Positions 19,713 through 29,019 of a stretch of 64,000 nucleotides of DNA are shown piece by piece. The translations under genes were made by a program, and so were the position numbers. Below the pieces are notes generated by a model. The model was not told where the DNA came from, did not search any database, and saw only the letters and a program-made list of their open reading frames with translations. Position 1 is the first letter of the stretch. Each line of letters starts with the position of its first letter. Source of the DNA: Bernardetia sp042180575 (GTDB lineage Bacteria > Bacteroidota > Bacteroidia > Cytophagales > Bernardetiaceae); the NCBI RefSeq assembly GCF_042180575.1, contig NZ_CP170094.1, forward strand, positions 4,836,001 through 4,900,000, given 5' to 3'.

Positions 19713-19742
19713 AAATTACGAATTACCAAAGCAGCAAAGCTA
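19713..19742. repeat. ATTACGA-type intergenic repeat
   Basis: AATTACGAATTACC followed by AAAGCAGCAAAGCTAA. It resembles copies at 30637-30689 and 52701-52756, which carry AATCAGC(A/G)TAGCTAATTACG. Confidence 0.5.
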
Positions 19743-19781
19743 AATAAAATATAGAAAATGAATAAATCAAAAAAGCAATCT

Positions 19782-20696
19782 TTACCCATTCATTTTCTGT
19801 CTTATTTCTTCAACTTCTTTTTCAGAAAAATCAGTAATAGAACTAATTGTTTGATTATCAAGTCCTTTTGAAATAGCATTTTTCACAACTTCTTCTTTTG
19901 CTTGTAATGCTCCTTGTTTTACACCTTCTTCTCTGCCCTGCTCTCTACCTTGTTCTATGCCCTCTTTTCTACCTTCTTCTATTGCTGTTTGCATCACACT
20001 TTTTTCTATTCTTCTATTTTCTTGAAAACGTTGATAGACTTTTTTATCTACTTCATTTAATTTTTCATATTTTAGTTTTTCTTCTACAAGTTCTAATCCT
20101 TTTGCTTTAAAATCTTTTTTCACTTCGCTATTTTTTAAGAAATAAATCCATTCGTCTAATGTATTTTTGGCAACATCATCAAAGTTATTTACTTTCAAAA
20201 TATAATATTTAGGAAAAATATCAGATACTTCTTCAACATCAAATTTTTCTTTTTGGTTTTTACTGGCTTGAAGTGTATCGCCCAAATGCTCTCCAACAAA
20301 ATTACCTACATACTTATAAATATAATCATTTCCTTGTCCAAGTTGAAAATAAATAATATTAATAGAATAAACCTTTTTGATTTCTCCATATACTTCTCCC
20401 TCTTTTATGTATTCAGTAACAAGTTTGGAAACACCATAAAGCATACGTTGAAAATAATCTTGCTCGGCAGTATTTTGAAGTTCTACCAAAACGAGTTCGC
20501 CACTTGTAGTTCGGACTAGAATATCAACTCTATTAAATTTGTCATATTCGTCTTCTTTGTTTCCTTCACTTTCTAGGATAGTTTCTATTGTCAAATCAAA
20601 CTTTAAAAGTTCGGTCAAAAAACCTTCTAAAATCCCAAAATTAGCTTTATGGCGAAGGATTTTTTTTACTGCCCAGTCAAATCGTATTAGTTTCAT
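19782..20696 (-). CDS. Rpn-like PD-(D/E)XK nuclease family protein
   Basis: 304 residues of the Rpn/PD-(D/E)XK family transposase type: KLIRFDWAVKKILRHKANF at the start, then DILVRTTSGELVLVELQNT, holding the expected D-ExQ-type catalytic residues, and YFQRMLYGVSKL. The C-terminus has the low-complexity EGRKEGIEQGREQGREEG stretch typical of the family. Related Rpn proteins are DNA endonucleases that promote recombination, and recent work links them to phage defence. The role of this copy is unknown. It has no mobile-element ends, so it is probably a resident gene. Confidence 0.8.
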   Translation of the reverse strand: MKLIRFDWAVKKILRHKANFGILEGFLTELLKFDLTIETILESEGNKEDEYDKFNRVDILVRTTSGELVLVELQNTAEQDYFQRMLYGVSKLVTEYIKEGEVYGEIKKVYSINIIYFQLGQGNDYIYKYVGNFVGEHLGDTLQASKNQKEKFDVEEVSDIFPKYYILKVNNFDDVAKNTLDEWIYFLKNSEVKKDFKAKGLELVEEKLKYEKLNEVDKKVYQRFQENRRIEKSVMQTAIEEGRKEGIEQGREQGREEGVKQGALQAKEEVVKNAISKGLDNQTISSITDFSEKEVEEIRQKMNG

Positions 20697-20859
20697 TTTA
20701 ATAAGGTATGAGGTAAGAAATTTGAAGTAGATTACAAAAATACAATTTTCAAATATGTTTTAAAGTATAGAAGTTGAAGAAAACACAGAGAACGAAAATA
20801 AGAATAAAATTAAACTTGAAATTCCTAATTTCCATTCTCCATGTTCTAATATCTACTCC

Positions 20860-22149
20860 CTAAACTCCCTTAACAAAAACTTGTTCAATCAAATTACTAC
20901 CAAACGAATAAGGAATAAAAGCAAGTGACGGAATCTTTTTAGTAAGAATCAAATTTGCATCTGTATTTTTACGAATAACACCATGTGTTTTTTCTAATTC
21001 AATGGCATAAGCTGCGTTTAAAGTCGCTGCATTAATCACTTCTTCGGGTGTCATTTGCATGTGAATACAGGCAAGCGAAAGCACAAAAGGCATATTTCCA
21101 GATGGCGAACTACCTGGATTGTAATCCGTAGCCAATGAAACAGGCAAACCACTTTCAATCAATTTTCTAGCAGGCGCATACTCCAAACGCAAGAAAAACG
21201 CTGTACTTGGCAAAAGCGTCGGCATAGTTTGATTATTGACTTTGGCAGAGTTTAATAATGAGTTTATTTCGTCTTCTCCCATGTGTTCCAAATGATCGAC
21301 ACTTCTTGCGCCATGTTTTACTCCTATCTGAACGCCTCCAGAAGTATCCAGTTCGTTTGCGTGTAGTTTTGCTTTTAAGCCGTATTTTGTGGCTACATTT
21401 AATATTCTATCAGTTTCTTCTACTGTAAAAAAACCTCTATCACAAAAAACATCACAATAATCAGCTAGATTTTCTTCAGCAACTTGTGGAATCATTTTTT
21501 GAGTAAGCAAATCCATATAACTTTTTCTTGAAATTTCTTTTGGAAAAGCATGTGCGCCCAAAAAAGTTGATTTTATTTCTATGGGAGAAACTTCTTTTAG
21601 TTTTCTGATTACTCGCAACATTTTGAGTTCGTCTTCTAAAGTAAGTCCATAACCACTTTTTATTTCGGCTGCACCTGTTCCGAATCCTATCATTTCGAAA
21701 AGTCGTTGATGTGCAGCTTCGTATAGTTCTTCTTCGGAAGTTTGTTGTAATCTTTTGGCAGAATTTAAGATTCCTCCTCCTCGTTTGGCTATTTCTTCGT
21801 AGGTCAAACCGTGTATTCTGTCTTCAAATTCTTTTTCTCGGCTTCCTGCATAGACGATATGTGTATGAGAATCTACAAAGGAAGGTAAGATAAATTTGCC
21901 TGTGGCATCTATTTTTTCTATTTCTGATGAATTAAGCCAAAGCGTTTTTTGCTCATTGTTCATTTTTTCTAAATCTTCCATTTTACCAAACTCCTTTATT
22001 TTTCCATTTTCTACTAGCAAAAACGCATTTTCTATGCTTGGCAAATCTTGCATCTCTTTTCCTGCACGAAATAAAGGTGTTTTTTGATTTTGTGTTTCTA
22101 CTTGAACTAATGATTTGATATTTAGGAATAAGGTTGATTTGGTTTTCAT
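20860..22149 (-). CDS. hutI: Imidazolonepropionase
   Basis: 429 residues of the amidohydrolase superfamily. It hydrolyses 4-imidazolone-5-propanoate to N-formimino-L-glutamate in histidine breakdown. Seen: the metal-binding HxH in SHTHIVYAGSREKEF, RGGGILNS, EIKSGYGLT, GAHAFPKE, KLHANELDTSGG, DHLEHMGE and SLATDYNPGSSP. Other hut genes are not next to it. A plausible promoter is at 22191-22223. Confidence 0.92.
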   Translation of the reverse strand: MKTKSTLFLNIKSLVQVETQNQKTPLFRAGKEMQDLPSIENAFLLVENGKIKEFGKMEDLEKMNNEQKTLWLNSSEIEKIDATGKFILPSFVDSHTHIVYAGSREKEFEDRIHGLTYEEIAKRGGGILNSAKRLQQTSEEELYEAAHQRLFEMIGFGTGAAEIKSGYGLTLEDELKMLRVIRKLKEVSPIEIKSTFLGAHAFPKEISRKSYMDLLTQKMIPQVAEENLADYCDVFCDRGFFTVEETDRILNVATKYGLKAKLHANELDTSGGVQIGVKHGARSVDHLEHMGEDEINSLLNSAKVNNQTMPTLLPSTAFFLRLEYAPARKLIESGLPVSLATDYNPGSSPSGNMPFVLSLACIHMQMTPEEVINAATLNAAYAIELEKTHGVIRKNTDANLILTKKIPSLAFIPYSFGSNLIEQVFVKGV

Positions 22150-22190
22150 AGAATTGAATAGAGTTTGTGTATTTTGATAAATGATTATTG

Positions 22191-22223
22191 CAAAAATACG
22201 AAAACTATATTATTCTATTGCAA
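22191..22223 (-). promoter_or_regulatory. Possible hutI promoter
   Basis: On the minus strand, TTG (22221-22223), a 22-nt spacer and TATTTTTG (22191-22198), a match to the Bacteroidota TAnnTTTG element about 40 bases before the hutI start. The spacer is at the long end. Confidence 0.4.
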
Positions 22224-22332
22224 GATTCTATCTTGTATTGGTTCTTTTGTCAGAATATGCTTACTGAAATAATAGAGATAAGATGGGAATTTTGCGACAA
22301 ACTGGGGCGTTCATTGGAGTTGTATTTTTATT

Positions 22333-23280
22333 CTAAACCCAATCAATTCCCTTTTTCAAAAGTTTTATTGTTCTTTCTTCTTCGCTTCCTTTTTTTGGCT
22401 CGTGTGCGTATTGCCAGTTTGCTTCTGGTGGAAGACTCATCAAGATAGATTCTGTTCTGCCATTGGTTTCTAAGCCAAATTTTGTTCCTCTGTCATAAAC
22501 CAAATTAAATTCTACATAACGTCCTCTTCGGATGCGTTGCCATTCTGTTTGTTCTTTTGTGAAAGGAAGAATTTTATTTTTGTTTGCTATCTGTGTGTAA
22601 ATAGGTGCAAAGGCTTCTCCTATTTCTCGTACAAAATCCCAACGGTCTTGTTTTGTAATTTCTTCATTTTCTATACTTGTATCTTTTAGATGGTCAAAAA
22701 AGATTCCTCCTATTCCTCGTGTTTCTTCTCTGTGAGGAATGTAAAAATAATCATCTGCTTTTTTCTTAAACTCTGAATAATAACTTTTGTGATGTTTGTC
22801 GCAGGCTGTTTTTAAAGATTGATGAAAAAACGTTGCATCTTCATCAAAAATATAATGAGGAGTAAGGTCAATTCCACCACCAAACCAATAAATTCCGTTA
22901 CTCATTTCAAAATAACGAACATTCATGTGAATAATCGGAACAAGTGGATTTTTTGGGTGTAAAACTATCGAAACGCCTGTTGCAAAAAAATCAGCAGGTT
23001 CTAGTTTCATCAGTTTGAGCATTTGAGCAGGAGATTCTCCAAAAACTGCCGAAAAATTAACGCCTCCTTTTTCAATCAGATTCCCATTTTCTATAACACG
23101 AGAAGTTCCTCCACCACCTCCTTTTCGCTCCCAAGTATCGATTTGAAATTTTGATTTTCCATCAGCTTCTTCTAAGGCTTCACAAATTCGACTTTGTAAT
23201 CCTTGAAACCAAGTTGAGATTTGGGTTTTGTGTTCTGTAAAATCGTTTGAGAGTTGGGTATTTATATCTGAACTATTCAA
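22333..23280 (-). CDS. hemF: Oxygen-dependent coproporphyrinogen III oxidase
   Basis: 315 residues. It oxidatively decarboxylates coproporphyrinogen III to protoporphyrinogen IX, using oxygen, in haem synthesis. Hallmarks: GGVNFSAVFGE, TGVSIVLHPKNP, HMNVRYFE, WFGGGIDLTPHYIFDEDA, ETRGIGGIFFDHL, GRYVEFNLVYDRGTKFGL and SLPPEANW. Length is normal. Presence of the oxygen-requiring enzyme fits an aerobic life. It stands alone, upstream of hutI on the same strand, about 180 bases apart. Confidence 0.95.
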   Translation of the reverse strand: MNSSDINTQLSNDFTEHKTQISTWFQGLQSRICEALEEADGKSKFQIDTWERKGGGGGTSRVIENGNLIEKGGVNFSAVFGESPAQMLKLMKLEPADFFATGVSIVLHPKNPLVPIIHMNVRYFEMSNGIYWFGGGIDLTPHYIFDEDATFFHQSLKTACDKHHKSYYSEFKKKADDYFYIPHREETRGIGGIFFDHLKDTSIENEEITKQDRWDFVREIGEAFAPIYTQIANKNKILPFTKEQTEWQRIRRGRYVEFNLVYDRGTKFGLETNGRTESILMSLPPEANWQYAHEPKKGSEEERTIKLLKKGIDWV

Positions 23281-23419
23281 TGGTATTGCTTTTTGAAAGG
23301 TGTTAATTTTATTTTTTACAAAAATAAGAATTAATTTTTAAGAGAATAGAAGTAAAATCAAATTCATTTTTTTTGAAAGAAATGTAAATCTTTTTTGGGT
23401 TTAAAATAACTTTATACTC

Positions 23420-23436
23420 GCAAATCTAAGATTTGC
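23420..23436. repeat. 17-bp palindrome in intergenic DNA
   Basis: GCAAATCT-A-AGATTTGC, followed by a GC-richer stretch (23440-23485) unlike its surroundings. This looks like a member of a dispersed repeat, but only one copy is in the window. Confidence 0.4.
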
Positions 23437-23494
23437 CATACTGATAGGTCGTAGTCATCGCTGCGCTAAAGACAACGCCCAACAGTTGTTTTTC

Positions 23495-23998
23495 TTATTT
23501 ATTGTGAAGAACAACAGAAAAATGACTTTTGGTAAATATGTTATTTCTAAAATCCTTATAATTTACAGAAAGGAGTTTTTTGTAATCAAAGTGATGAAAA
23601 CTATTGATATTACGACCTAATTGATAGGCTTTAATATACTCTGAAATATATTCTGGCAGTAGAAATGTCCCTACTAACAAAACTCCATACAGATAAAGGG
23701 TACGCTTCCCATTTCCGAAGCAACAATATTGCAAGGCGATTTCTTCTTCTACAGTTGTGCCATAGCCAGTAATTAGATGGTATATATCGTGTCGTTCTAC
23801 TTTAGGGATGAGTTCAAATTTGTTTTTATGAAGTAGTTGTCCTAAATGAAAGCCTAAACTATGAGATGGCATTTCAAGTAATTGATTGGTAGTTATGCCC
23901 CAAGCTGCTTTTGTCTTGAATTTACAATATAAAATCATTGTCCAGTCAAATAACCAATTAATAAGCTTTTTCCGAGGATTTAATAAAGGCAAATTCAT
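23495..23998 (-). CDS. Coq4-like protein
   Basis: 167 residues. The centre holds HDIYHLITGYGTTVEEE, which fits the Coq4 metal motif HDxxH-x11-E, preceded by SLGFHLGQLL as in Coq4 proteins. In eukaryotes and some bacteria Coq4 serves ubiquinone synthesis. Bacteroidota normally make menaquinone, so the substrate here is unclear. The gene lies directly beside an IS110-family element and appears intact. No membrane anchor is certain, although residues around 114-135 are hydrophobic. Confidence 0.65.
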   Translation of the reverse strand: MNLPLLNPRKKLINWLFDWTMILYCKFKTKAAWGITTNQLLEMPSHSLGFHLGQLLHKNKFELIPKVERHDIYHLITGYGTTVEEEIALQYCCFGNGKRTLYLYGVLLVGTFLLPEYISEYIKAYQLGRNINSFHHFDYKKLLSVNYKDFRNNIFTKSHFSVVLHNK

Positions 23999-24124
23999 AG
24001 TTATACTATTTTAATGTAAAAGTTCCCCACTGTACCTCGCAAGATACAAAAAAAGTGTTCACTTTACTTCCTAGCAAGTGAGGACTATGTATTCGGCATC
24101 CTGAAAACTATGGTAAAACCAAGT

Positions 24125-25138
24125 CTAACCTTTAGAAAAATTGTTAAAATTTATTCCATTTCTATCGTATAAAACTTTGTTTTTTACACAAGCGAAAATG
24201 CGTTGAATAATTTTATTTCGCAAGGCATTAATGACACTCATTTTATTCTTACCTTCTGCTACTTTTCTTAAATAATAAGCTCTTAATTCTCCTTCCACTT
24301 GTAAAGCTGATAAAGCACACATATGTAGAGCCGTTTTAAGTTGCTTATTAGCCATTTTTGAAACTCTAGCTTTTCCTTTGAATTTTCCAGAAGAATTTTC
24401 AAAGGGAACAACACCACAATAACAAGCTAATTGTTTAGCTGTATCAAACTTAGTAAATCCATCAGTAGCTACTAATAACTGAATAGCAGTTACTTTTCCT
24501 ACTCCTGTCACGGAAGTAGCTAATTGATAGAGTTCTTTAAGATGTGGGTCGTTTTTTATAATTTGGTTCATTTCTTCTTCAAGCTCTTTTATCCTTTGTG
24601 TCAAATGCTCTAAAGTAGCTTTAGAGTTTTCTTCAAGCAGTTTTTGAGTAGAAGATTTACTAAATTGACTTTGTTCATTGACATACGTTTCTAACTCTTG
24701 TTTATGATTGACTAGCGTTTTACGTAGTTTTTGAAGTGTTTTTAAGTCTTCTAGCTGTTCACTGGGTGGACAATATAGATTTGCTTTGTCTTGAAAACGA
24801 AACGCATAAGTAGCAATACGCCCAGCATCAACTTTATCATTTTTACCTCTATTAGCTCCTCCAGAACGCTTTACTTGAAGAGCATTTTCTACCCAAATAG
24901 AACACTTAAAATCACTAAAAGCAACCAAAAGCCAGTTAATGTAAACACCTGTATGTTCCATACAAAACAAACTTTCTTTAATTTCATGCTTGTCTTGAAA
25001 AGAAGAAAGGTAAGAAGTTATACTTTCTAAATTATTCACAATATGTTTGTATTTGATGGGTTTGCCTTCTTGAAAAAGAGCTATATCTAAATGGTTTTTA
25101 CTCACATCAATACCTATAAAATTTTGGTAAGTTGGCAT
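24125..25138 (-). CDS. IS110-family transposase
   Basis: 337 residues. The N-terminal RuvC-like DEDD domain shows FIGIDVSKNHLDIALF, CMEHTGVY and NDKVDAGRIA. A central coiled coil (about 130-200) follows, then the Transposase_20 domain with SVTGVGKVTAIQLL, ACYCGVVPFENSSGKFKGKA and LRAYYLRKVAEGKNKM, including the serine region used for strand exchange in this family. Length and order are normal, so the enzyme is probably functional. Members of this family use a structured bridge RNA from the element's noncoding end to choose target and donor. Confidence 0.93.
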   Translation of the reverse strand: MPTYQNFIGIDVSKNHLDIALFQEGKPIKYKHIVNNLESITSYLSSFQDKHEIKESLFCMEHTGVYINWLLVAFSDFKCSIWVENALQVKRSGGANRGKNDKVDAGRIATYAFRFQDKANLYCPPSEQLEDLKTLQKLRKTLVNHKQELETYVNEQSQFSKSSTQKLLEENSKATLEHLTQRIKELEEEMNQIIKNDPHLKELYQLATSVTGVGKVTAIQLLVATDGFTKFDTAKQLACYCGVVPFENSSGKFKGKARVSKMANKQLKTALHMCALSALQVEGELRAYYLRKVAEGKNKMSVINALRNKIIQRIFACVKNKVLYDRNGINFNNFSKG

Positions 25139-25271
25139 AAAAAAGTTAATTTAGGGTGACTAATTTAAAGTGATTCATCGTATTCAATCAGACTTAAAAC
25201 CTTATCTAATGAGTTTATTTTTAGGTCAATAAAAATACTCCGAAAACTATTTGAGTTTGAGATTGAATAAA

Positions 25272-25339
25272 AGCAGATAGAGGCTGATTCAGGATATAGA
25301 TTTCAAAATCTTGCCGTGGATATAGGTTCTCTATCTGCT
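25272..25339 (-). ncRNA. Candidate bridge-RNA segment of the IS110 element
   Basis: In the noncoding DNA upstream of the transposase an 11-bp perfect stem (25272-25282 with 25329-25339) encloses a 46-nt loop. The loop contains a smaller hairpin near 25309-25320. IS110-type bridge RNAs have such large loops and come from this side of the gene. Only position and fold support the call; it could also be the terminator of an outside gene. Confidence 0.3.
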
Positions 25340-25631
25340 AGATGAATTCTTAAATACAAGATAAGAAATTACATCTATTTTATCTACTACAAACCTAAAG
25401 GCTGTGTATTATCTCCAAACTAGCAAAAATCTAAAATTTTAAAATCAAAATAAAAAAAAGGATAGGAGTAAGAATAATCACTCAAAACTGTTGTGATGAC
25501 AACAATATTTAAAGACAAAAAATAAATAAAGCGATAACCTTTACATTTGCGATTATTGATTTCAAACAGTTCGTATTTGTATTTATTTAATTCGTAATCC
25601 TTTCCAAGTATAAATAACTCAAAAGTTTTGG

Positions 25632-25639
25632 TATCTTTG
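25632..25639 (+). promoter_or_regulatory. Possible -7 element of nrnA
   Basis: TATCTTTG matches the Bacteroidota -7 box, 140 bases before nrnA, but no TTG stands at the right distance. Apart from this, bases 25420-25779 show only an unsupported short minus-strand ORF and AT-rich DNA. Confidence 0.3.
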
Positions 25640-25779
25640 TAACGTTTTTCCAATGAAGCCGAAACAGTTTATTTTCAATTCATCTATCAATCAGTTTTAT
25701 TATTGTTATTTCTTACTAATAGAATTAATAAAAAATGAAGTGTTTTGATTTTCAATATTTATCAATTAAGCGTATTTGA

Positions 25780-26799
25780 ATGCAAAATTTAGCAGGTCTT
25801 TCAGAACTTTTAAGCACACCTCAAAAAGTGGTTATTTTTCCACATCAACGCCCTGATGCTGATGCTTTAGGCTCTTGTTTGGCTTTATCTCTTTACTTAC
25901 AAAAGAAAAATCATCAAACGACAGTTATTTCTCCTACTGAATACCCTAGTTTTCTTAATTGGATGTCTGAGAATGATAAAGTAGTTGTTTATTCAGACAA
26001 AACACACAAAGAAGTCGAAAGTTTAGTTGCAGAATCAACCTTAATTTGTTGTTTAGATTTTTCTAGTCCCAACCGAACAGCTCCTTTAGATTCTTTTATA
26101 GAAAAAAATCCAGATACACCTATTTTGATGGTTGATCATCATAGAGGCAAAGCAGATTTTGCTCATTTTGAGTTGTGGGATATTACAGCAGCAGCAACAG
26201 CAGAGCTAGTTTATGACCTTATTTTATTGATGAATGACAGACATCTGATAGATATTCCGACAGCACAATGTTTGTATGCAGGAATAATGACAGATACAGC
26301 TTCTTTCAAACATCCCAACACAACAGGAAAAATACACCGTATTGCAGCCGATTTGATAGATATGGGATTAGATTCTTCTTATGTGCAGCGTATGATTTAT
26401 GATAGCAATACTGAAAACAGAGTTCGTCTTTTAGGTCATGCTCTTTCAGATTGTTTGACAGTCAGACATGATTTGAAAACGGCTTATTTTGTCTTAAAAC
26501 AAAAAGACACTCGTAAATACAACACACAATCAGGTGACACAGAAGGTATTGTTAATTATGCCCTTTCTATCGAAGGAATTGATTTTGCAGCTATCCTAAT
26601 CGATTATGGAAATGAAGTCAGAATGTCTTTTCGTTCAGTCGGAACATTTTCAGTCGCTGATTTTGCTCGTAATTACTTTGGAGGAGGAGGACATCACAAC
26701 GCAGCAGGAGGAAGAAGTACAGAGCCACTCAAAAAAGTGGTAGAGCGTTTTGAAGAGCTTATCGAAGAGCATCGTTCAGAGCTTACAACTATTCATTAA
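25780..26799 (+). CDS. nrnA: DHH/DHHA1 phosphoesterase (NrnA-type)
   Basis: 339 residues. NrnA-type enzymes degrade short oligoribonucleotides and can dephosphorylate 3'-phosphoadenosine 5'-phosphate. Seen: HQRPDADALGS, the DHH motif in LMVDHHRGKADF, GIMTDTASFKHPNTT and, at the C-terminus, the DHHA1 glycine-rich motif GGGGHHNAAGG. Length is typical. It is followed at some distance by the FKBP cluster on the same strand. Confidence 0.9.
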   Translation: MQNLAGLSELLSTPQKVVIFPHQRPDADALGSCLALSLYLQKKNHQTTVISPTEYPSFLNWMSENDKVVVYSDKTHKEVESLVAESTLICCLDFSSPNRTAPLDSFIEKNPDTPILMVDHHRGKADFAHFELWDITAAATAELVYDLILLMNDRHLIDIPTAQCLYAGIMTDTASFKHPNTTGKIHRIAADLIDMGLDSSYVQRMIYDSNTENRVRLLGHALSDCLTVRHDLKTAYFVLKQKDTRKYNTQSGDTEGIVNYALSIEGIDFAAILIDYGNEVRMSFRSVGTFSVADFARNYFGGGGHHNAAGGRSTEPLKKVVERFEELIEEHRSELTTIH

Positions 26800-26945
26800 T
26801 TATTATCAAAAAAATTAATTTTCTATAAATCTTTTCTACTTTGGTTTTTATATTAGACCTTTGCAGGCTAATCTCAATGTAGTCTATTTTAAAAATCTTA
26901 TTTAATTTAGTTATTCCAATCGTTATTTTATCTAAAAAACAAAAA

Positions 26946-27920
26946 ATGAAATCTCTTTTTTTATATCGTTTTATACTATTTGCTTTTATTGGTCTTACTG
27001 CGTGGTCTTGTGATTCACTCAATAAAGAAAAAGAACTGGACGGAATTCGTTATATGGTTCGTCAGCGTGGAGAAGGTCCAGCATTGACAGATTCTAGTGT
27101 TGTTCAGATTTCTATGAAAATTTATAACAGTAAAGATTCATTATTGCGTGATACTTATACTGAAGATATGCCTATTATGGTAGATTTAAGTGACTCAGCT
27201 ACTAAAGAGATGGGTATCATCAAAATTTTAATGGAAAAAGGAAAAGAAGGAGATAGTGTAACTATGTTTATACATTCGGATTCTATTTTTGTACAAGGAC
27301 AACCTCGTCCTCCTTTTATCGAAGAGGGAAGCTCAGTACGTCAAGAAATTAAGTTAGTAAAACATTTTACTCCAACAGAAGCTGAAGCAAAGCAAAAAGC
27401 TCTTCAACAAGAGTATATGGAGAAAATGATGAAAAAACAAGCAGAAGCACAAGCAGAGTCAGCAAAAATATCAGCAGACCAAGTAGAATATATTGAAAAT
27501 ACATACTTTCCAGAAAAAGGTATTACAGATTTCAAAAAAACGGAATCAGGTCTTTTCTACACCCTAGATAAACAAGGAAAAACAGATATTGAAGCTGGAG
27601 ACAAGGTAAAAGTTAATTATGAAGGAACTCTATTAGAAACAGGACAAAAGTTTGATTCTTCTTTTGATAGAGGAGAACCGATTGAGTTTCCTATCGGTGT
27701 AGGACAAGTGATAAAAGGATGGGACGAAGGTATTCCACTTATTGGTCGTGGTGGAAAAGGAACTTTGTATATTCCTTCTAATTTAGGATACGGAGTGCAA
27801 GGATCACCAGGTGCAATTCCTCCAAATGCAATGCTTGTTTTTAAAGTAGAAGTAATGGAAGAAGTTACAAAAGGTGAAAAACAAGAAGGACAAAATATGA
27901 TGCAAGGTGGAGGAAAATAA
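26946..27920 (+). CDS. FKBP-type prolyl isomerase, lipoprotein
   Basis: 324 residues. Lipoprotein signal with a lipobox ending TAWSC. Residues about 25-135 form a degenerate FKBP-like domain (LTDSSVVQISMKIYNSKDS). A charged coiled coil (about 140-180) follows, and a full FKBP domain fills about 205-310: VKVNYEGTLLETGQKFDSSF, VGQVIKGWDEGIPL, LYIPSNLGYG. The aromatic active-site pattern, including the tryptophan of IKGWDEG, is kept. Predicted to speed proline cis-trans isomerisation in folding of exported proteins. First of four tandem FKBP genes; a strong terminator follows. Confidence 0.92.
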   Translation: MKSLFLYRFILFAFIGLTAWSCDSLNKEKELDGIRYMVRQRGEGPALTDSSVVQISMKIYNSKDSLLRDTYTEDMPIMVDLSDSATKEMGIIKILMEKGKEGDSVTMFIHSDSIFVQGQPRPPFIEEGSSVRQEIKLVKHFTPTEAEAKQKALQQEYMEKMMKKQAEAQAESAKISADQVEYIENTYFPEKGITDFKKTESGLFYTLDKQGKTDIEAGDKVKVNYEGTLLETGQKFDSSFDRGEPIEFPIGVGQVIKGWDEGIPLIGRGGKGTLYIPSNLGYGVQGSPGAIPPNAMLVFKVEVMEEVTKGEKQEGQNMMQGGGK

Positions 27921-27948
27921 AAAACCTAAATAAGCAGAATAATTAAAT

Positions 27949-27995
27949 CATCAGACACTCTTTATAGTAAGAATAAAAAGTGTCTGATGTTTTTT
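27949..27995 (+). terminator. Rho-independent terminator after first FKBP gene
   Basis: Perfect 11-bp stem (27949-27959 with 27979-27989) followed by six T. It separates the first FKBP gene from the second. Confidence 0.9.
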
Positions 27996-28029
27996 ATAAA
28001 AAACAAACTCTCATCTAAAAAAGAATTTT

Positions 28030-28974
28030 ATGTTTTTATCTAGATTTATTCTCATTTTTCTTATTGGCTGCATTTCATTTACTGCAAATGCTCAAAATAA
28101 GAGTAAAAAAAATAAAGACGAAAAGGAGTTCAAAGGTATTCGTTATCAATTACATACTAAGAAAAAAGAGCGTAAAAATGCACTCACAATTACAGATTCT
28201 AGTATTGTAGAACTAAGTATGAAGATTTTCAATGCTACTGACTCTTTATTGAGAAGTACAGAAGATGAAGATTACCCTCTTATTTTAGATTTGAGAGATA
28301 GTACAACCAGACAGATTCCTATTGTAGAAATTCTGATGAATGATGGTAGAGTTGGTGATAGTCTTACTTTATTTATTCATTCAGACTCTGTTTTTAAAAA
28401 TGGTCAAATACGTCCTATTTTTATTCCAGAAGGAAGCGCATTAAGACACGAAATAAAGTTATTAAAAAACTATACAGCTCAAGAATATGCCACTAAGTTA
28501 GAAGTCATGCAACAAAAATACATGGAAGAAATGGCTAAAAAACAACAACAAGAAAAACAAAAACTAGAAATGGAAGCAAAAATAAAAGTACAAAACCAAA
28601 TAGATTATTTAGAAAATACTTATTTTGTAGAAAAAGGAATTACAAATTTTCAAAAAACAGAATCTGGACTTTATTATGTTATTGAACAACAAGGAACTCC
28701 TATCGAAAAAGGAAAAACTATAAAAGTTCATTACGAAGGAACATTGCTTAATGGTCAAAAATTTGATTCTTCTTTTGATAGAAATAGTCCGATTGAATTT
28801 CCAATTGGTGTAGGTCAAGTTATTCAAGGTTGGGATGAAGGAATTCCTCTCATTGGAAAAGGAGGAAAAGGAACATTGTATATTCCTTCTCATCTAGGAT
28901 ATGGTGAGCGTGGTGCTGGTGGAATAATTAAACCAAATTCGACACTTGTTTTTAGAGTGGAAGTATTAGACTAA
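28030..28974 (+). CDS. FKBP-type prolyl isomerase, secreted
   Basis: 314 residues, the same layout as the previous gene (N-terminal FKBP-like region with TITDSSIVELSMKIFNATDS, K/Q-rich coiled coil, C-terminal FKBP domain), clearly a duplicate. The signal peptide ends near SFTANAQ and has no lipobox cysteine, so this copy is predicted to be soluble in the periplasm, whereas its sister is lipid-anchored. The active-site pattern is intact: KFDSSFDRNSPIEFP, IQGWDEGIPL, YIPSHLGYGERGAGG. Confidence 0.92.
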   Translation: MFLSRFILIFLIGCISFTANAQNKSKKNKDEKEFKGIRYQLHTKKKERKNALTITDSSIVELSMKIFNATDSLLRSTEDEDYPLILDLRDSTTRQIPIVEILMNDGRVGDSLTLFIHSDSVFKNGQIRPIFIPEGSALRHEIKLLKNYTAQEYATKLEVMQQKYMEEMAKKQQQEKQKLEMEAKIKVQNQIDYLENTYFVEKGITNFQKTESGLYYVIEQQGTPIEKGKTIKVHYEGTLLNGQKFDSSFDRNSPIEFPIGVGQVIQGWDEGIPLIGKGGKGTLYIPSHLGYGERGAGGIIKPNSTLVFRVEVLD

Positions 28975-29019
28975 TGAATAAGTATAATTTTACCTTTACC
29001 ATTTAATTTTTAAATCAAA

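Larger units (their letters stand above)
24001..25419 (-). mobile_element. IS110-family insertion sequence, ends approximate
   Basis: One transposase gene flanked by about 120 bases on its 3' side and up to about 280 noncoding bases on its 5' side. IS110 elements have no clear terminal inverted repeats, so the ends cannot be fixed from one copy. The limits given are set by the nearest neighbouring gene and ORF. Confidence 0.6.

Noticed and set aside
22188..22448. Plus-strand ORF between hutI and hemF
   Set aside because: It is mostly antisense to the 3' end of hemF and has no family features.
25420..25653. 77-codon minus-strand ORF beside the IS110 element
   Set aside because: Low-complexity composition rich in F, Y and I, no recognisable domain, and it overlaps a promoter-like box of the opposite gene.
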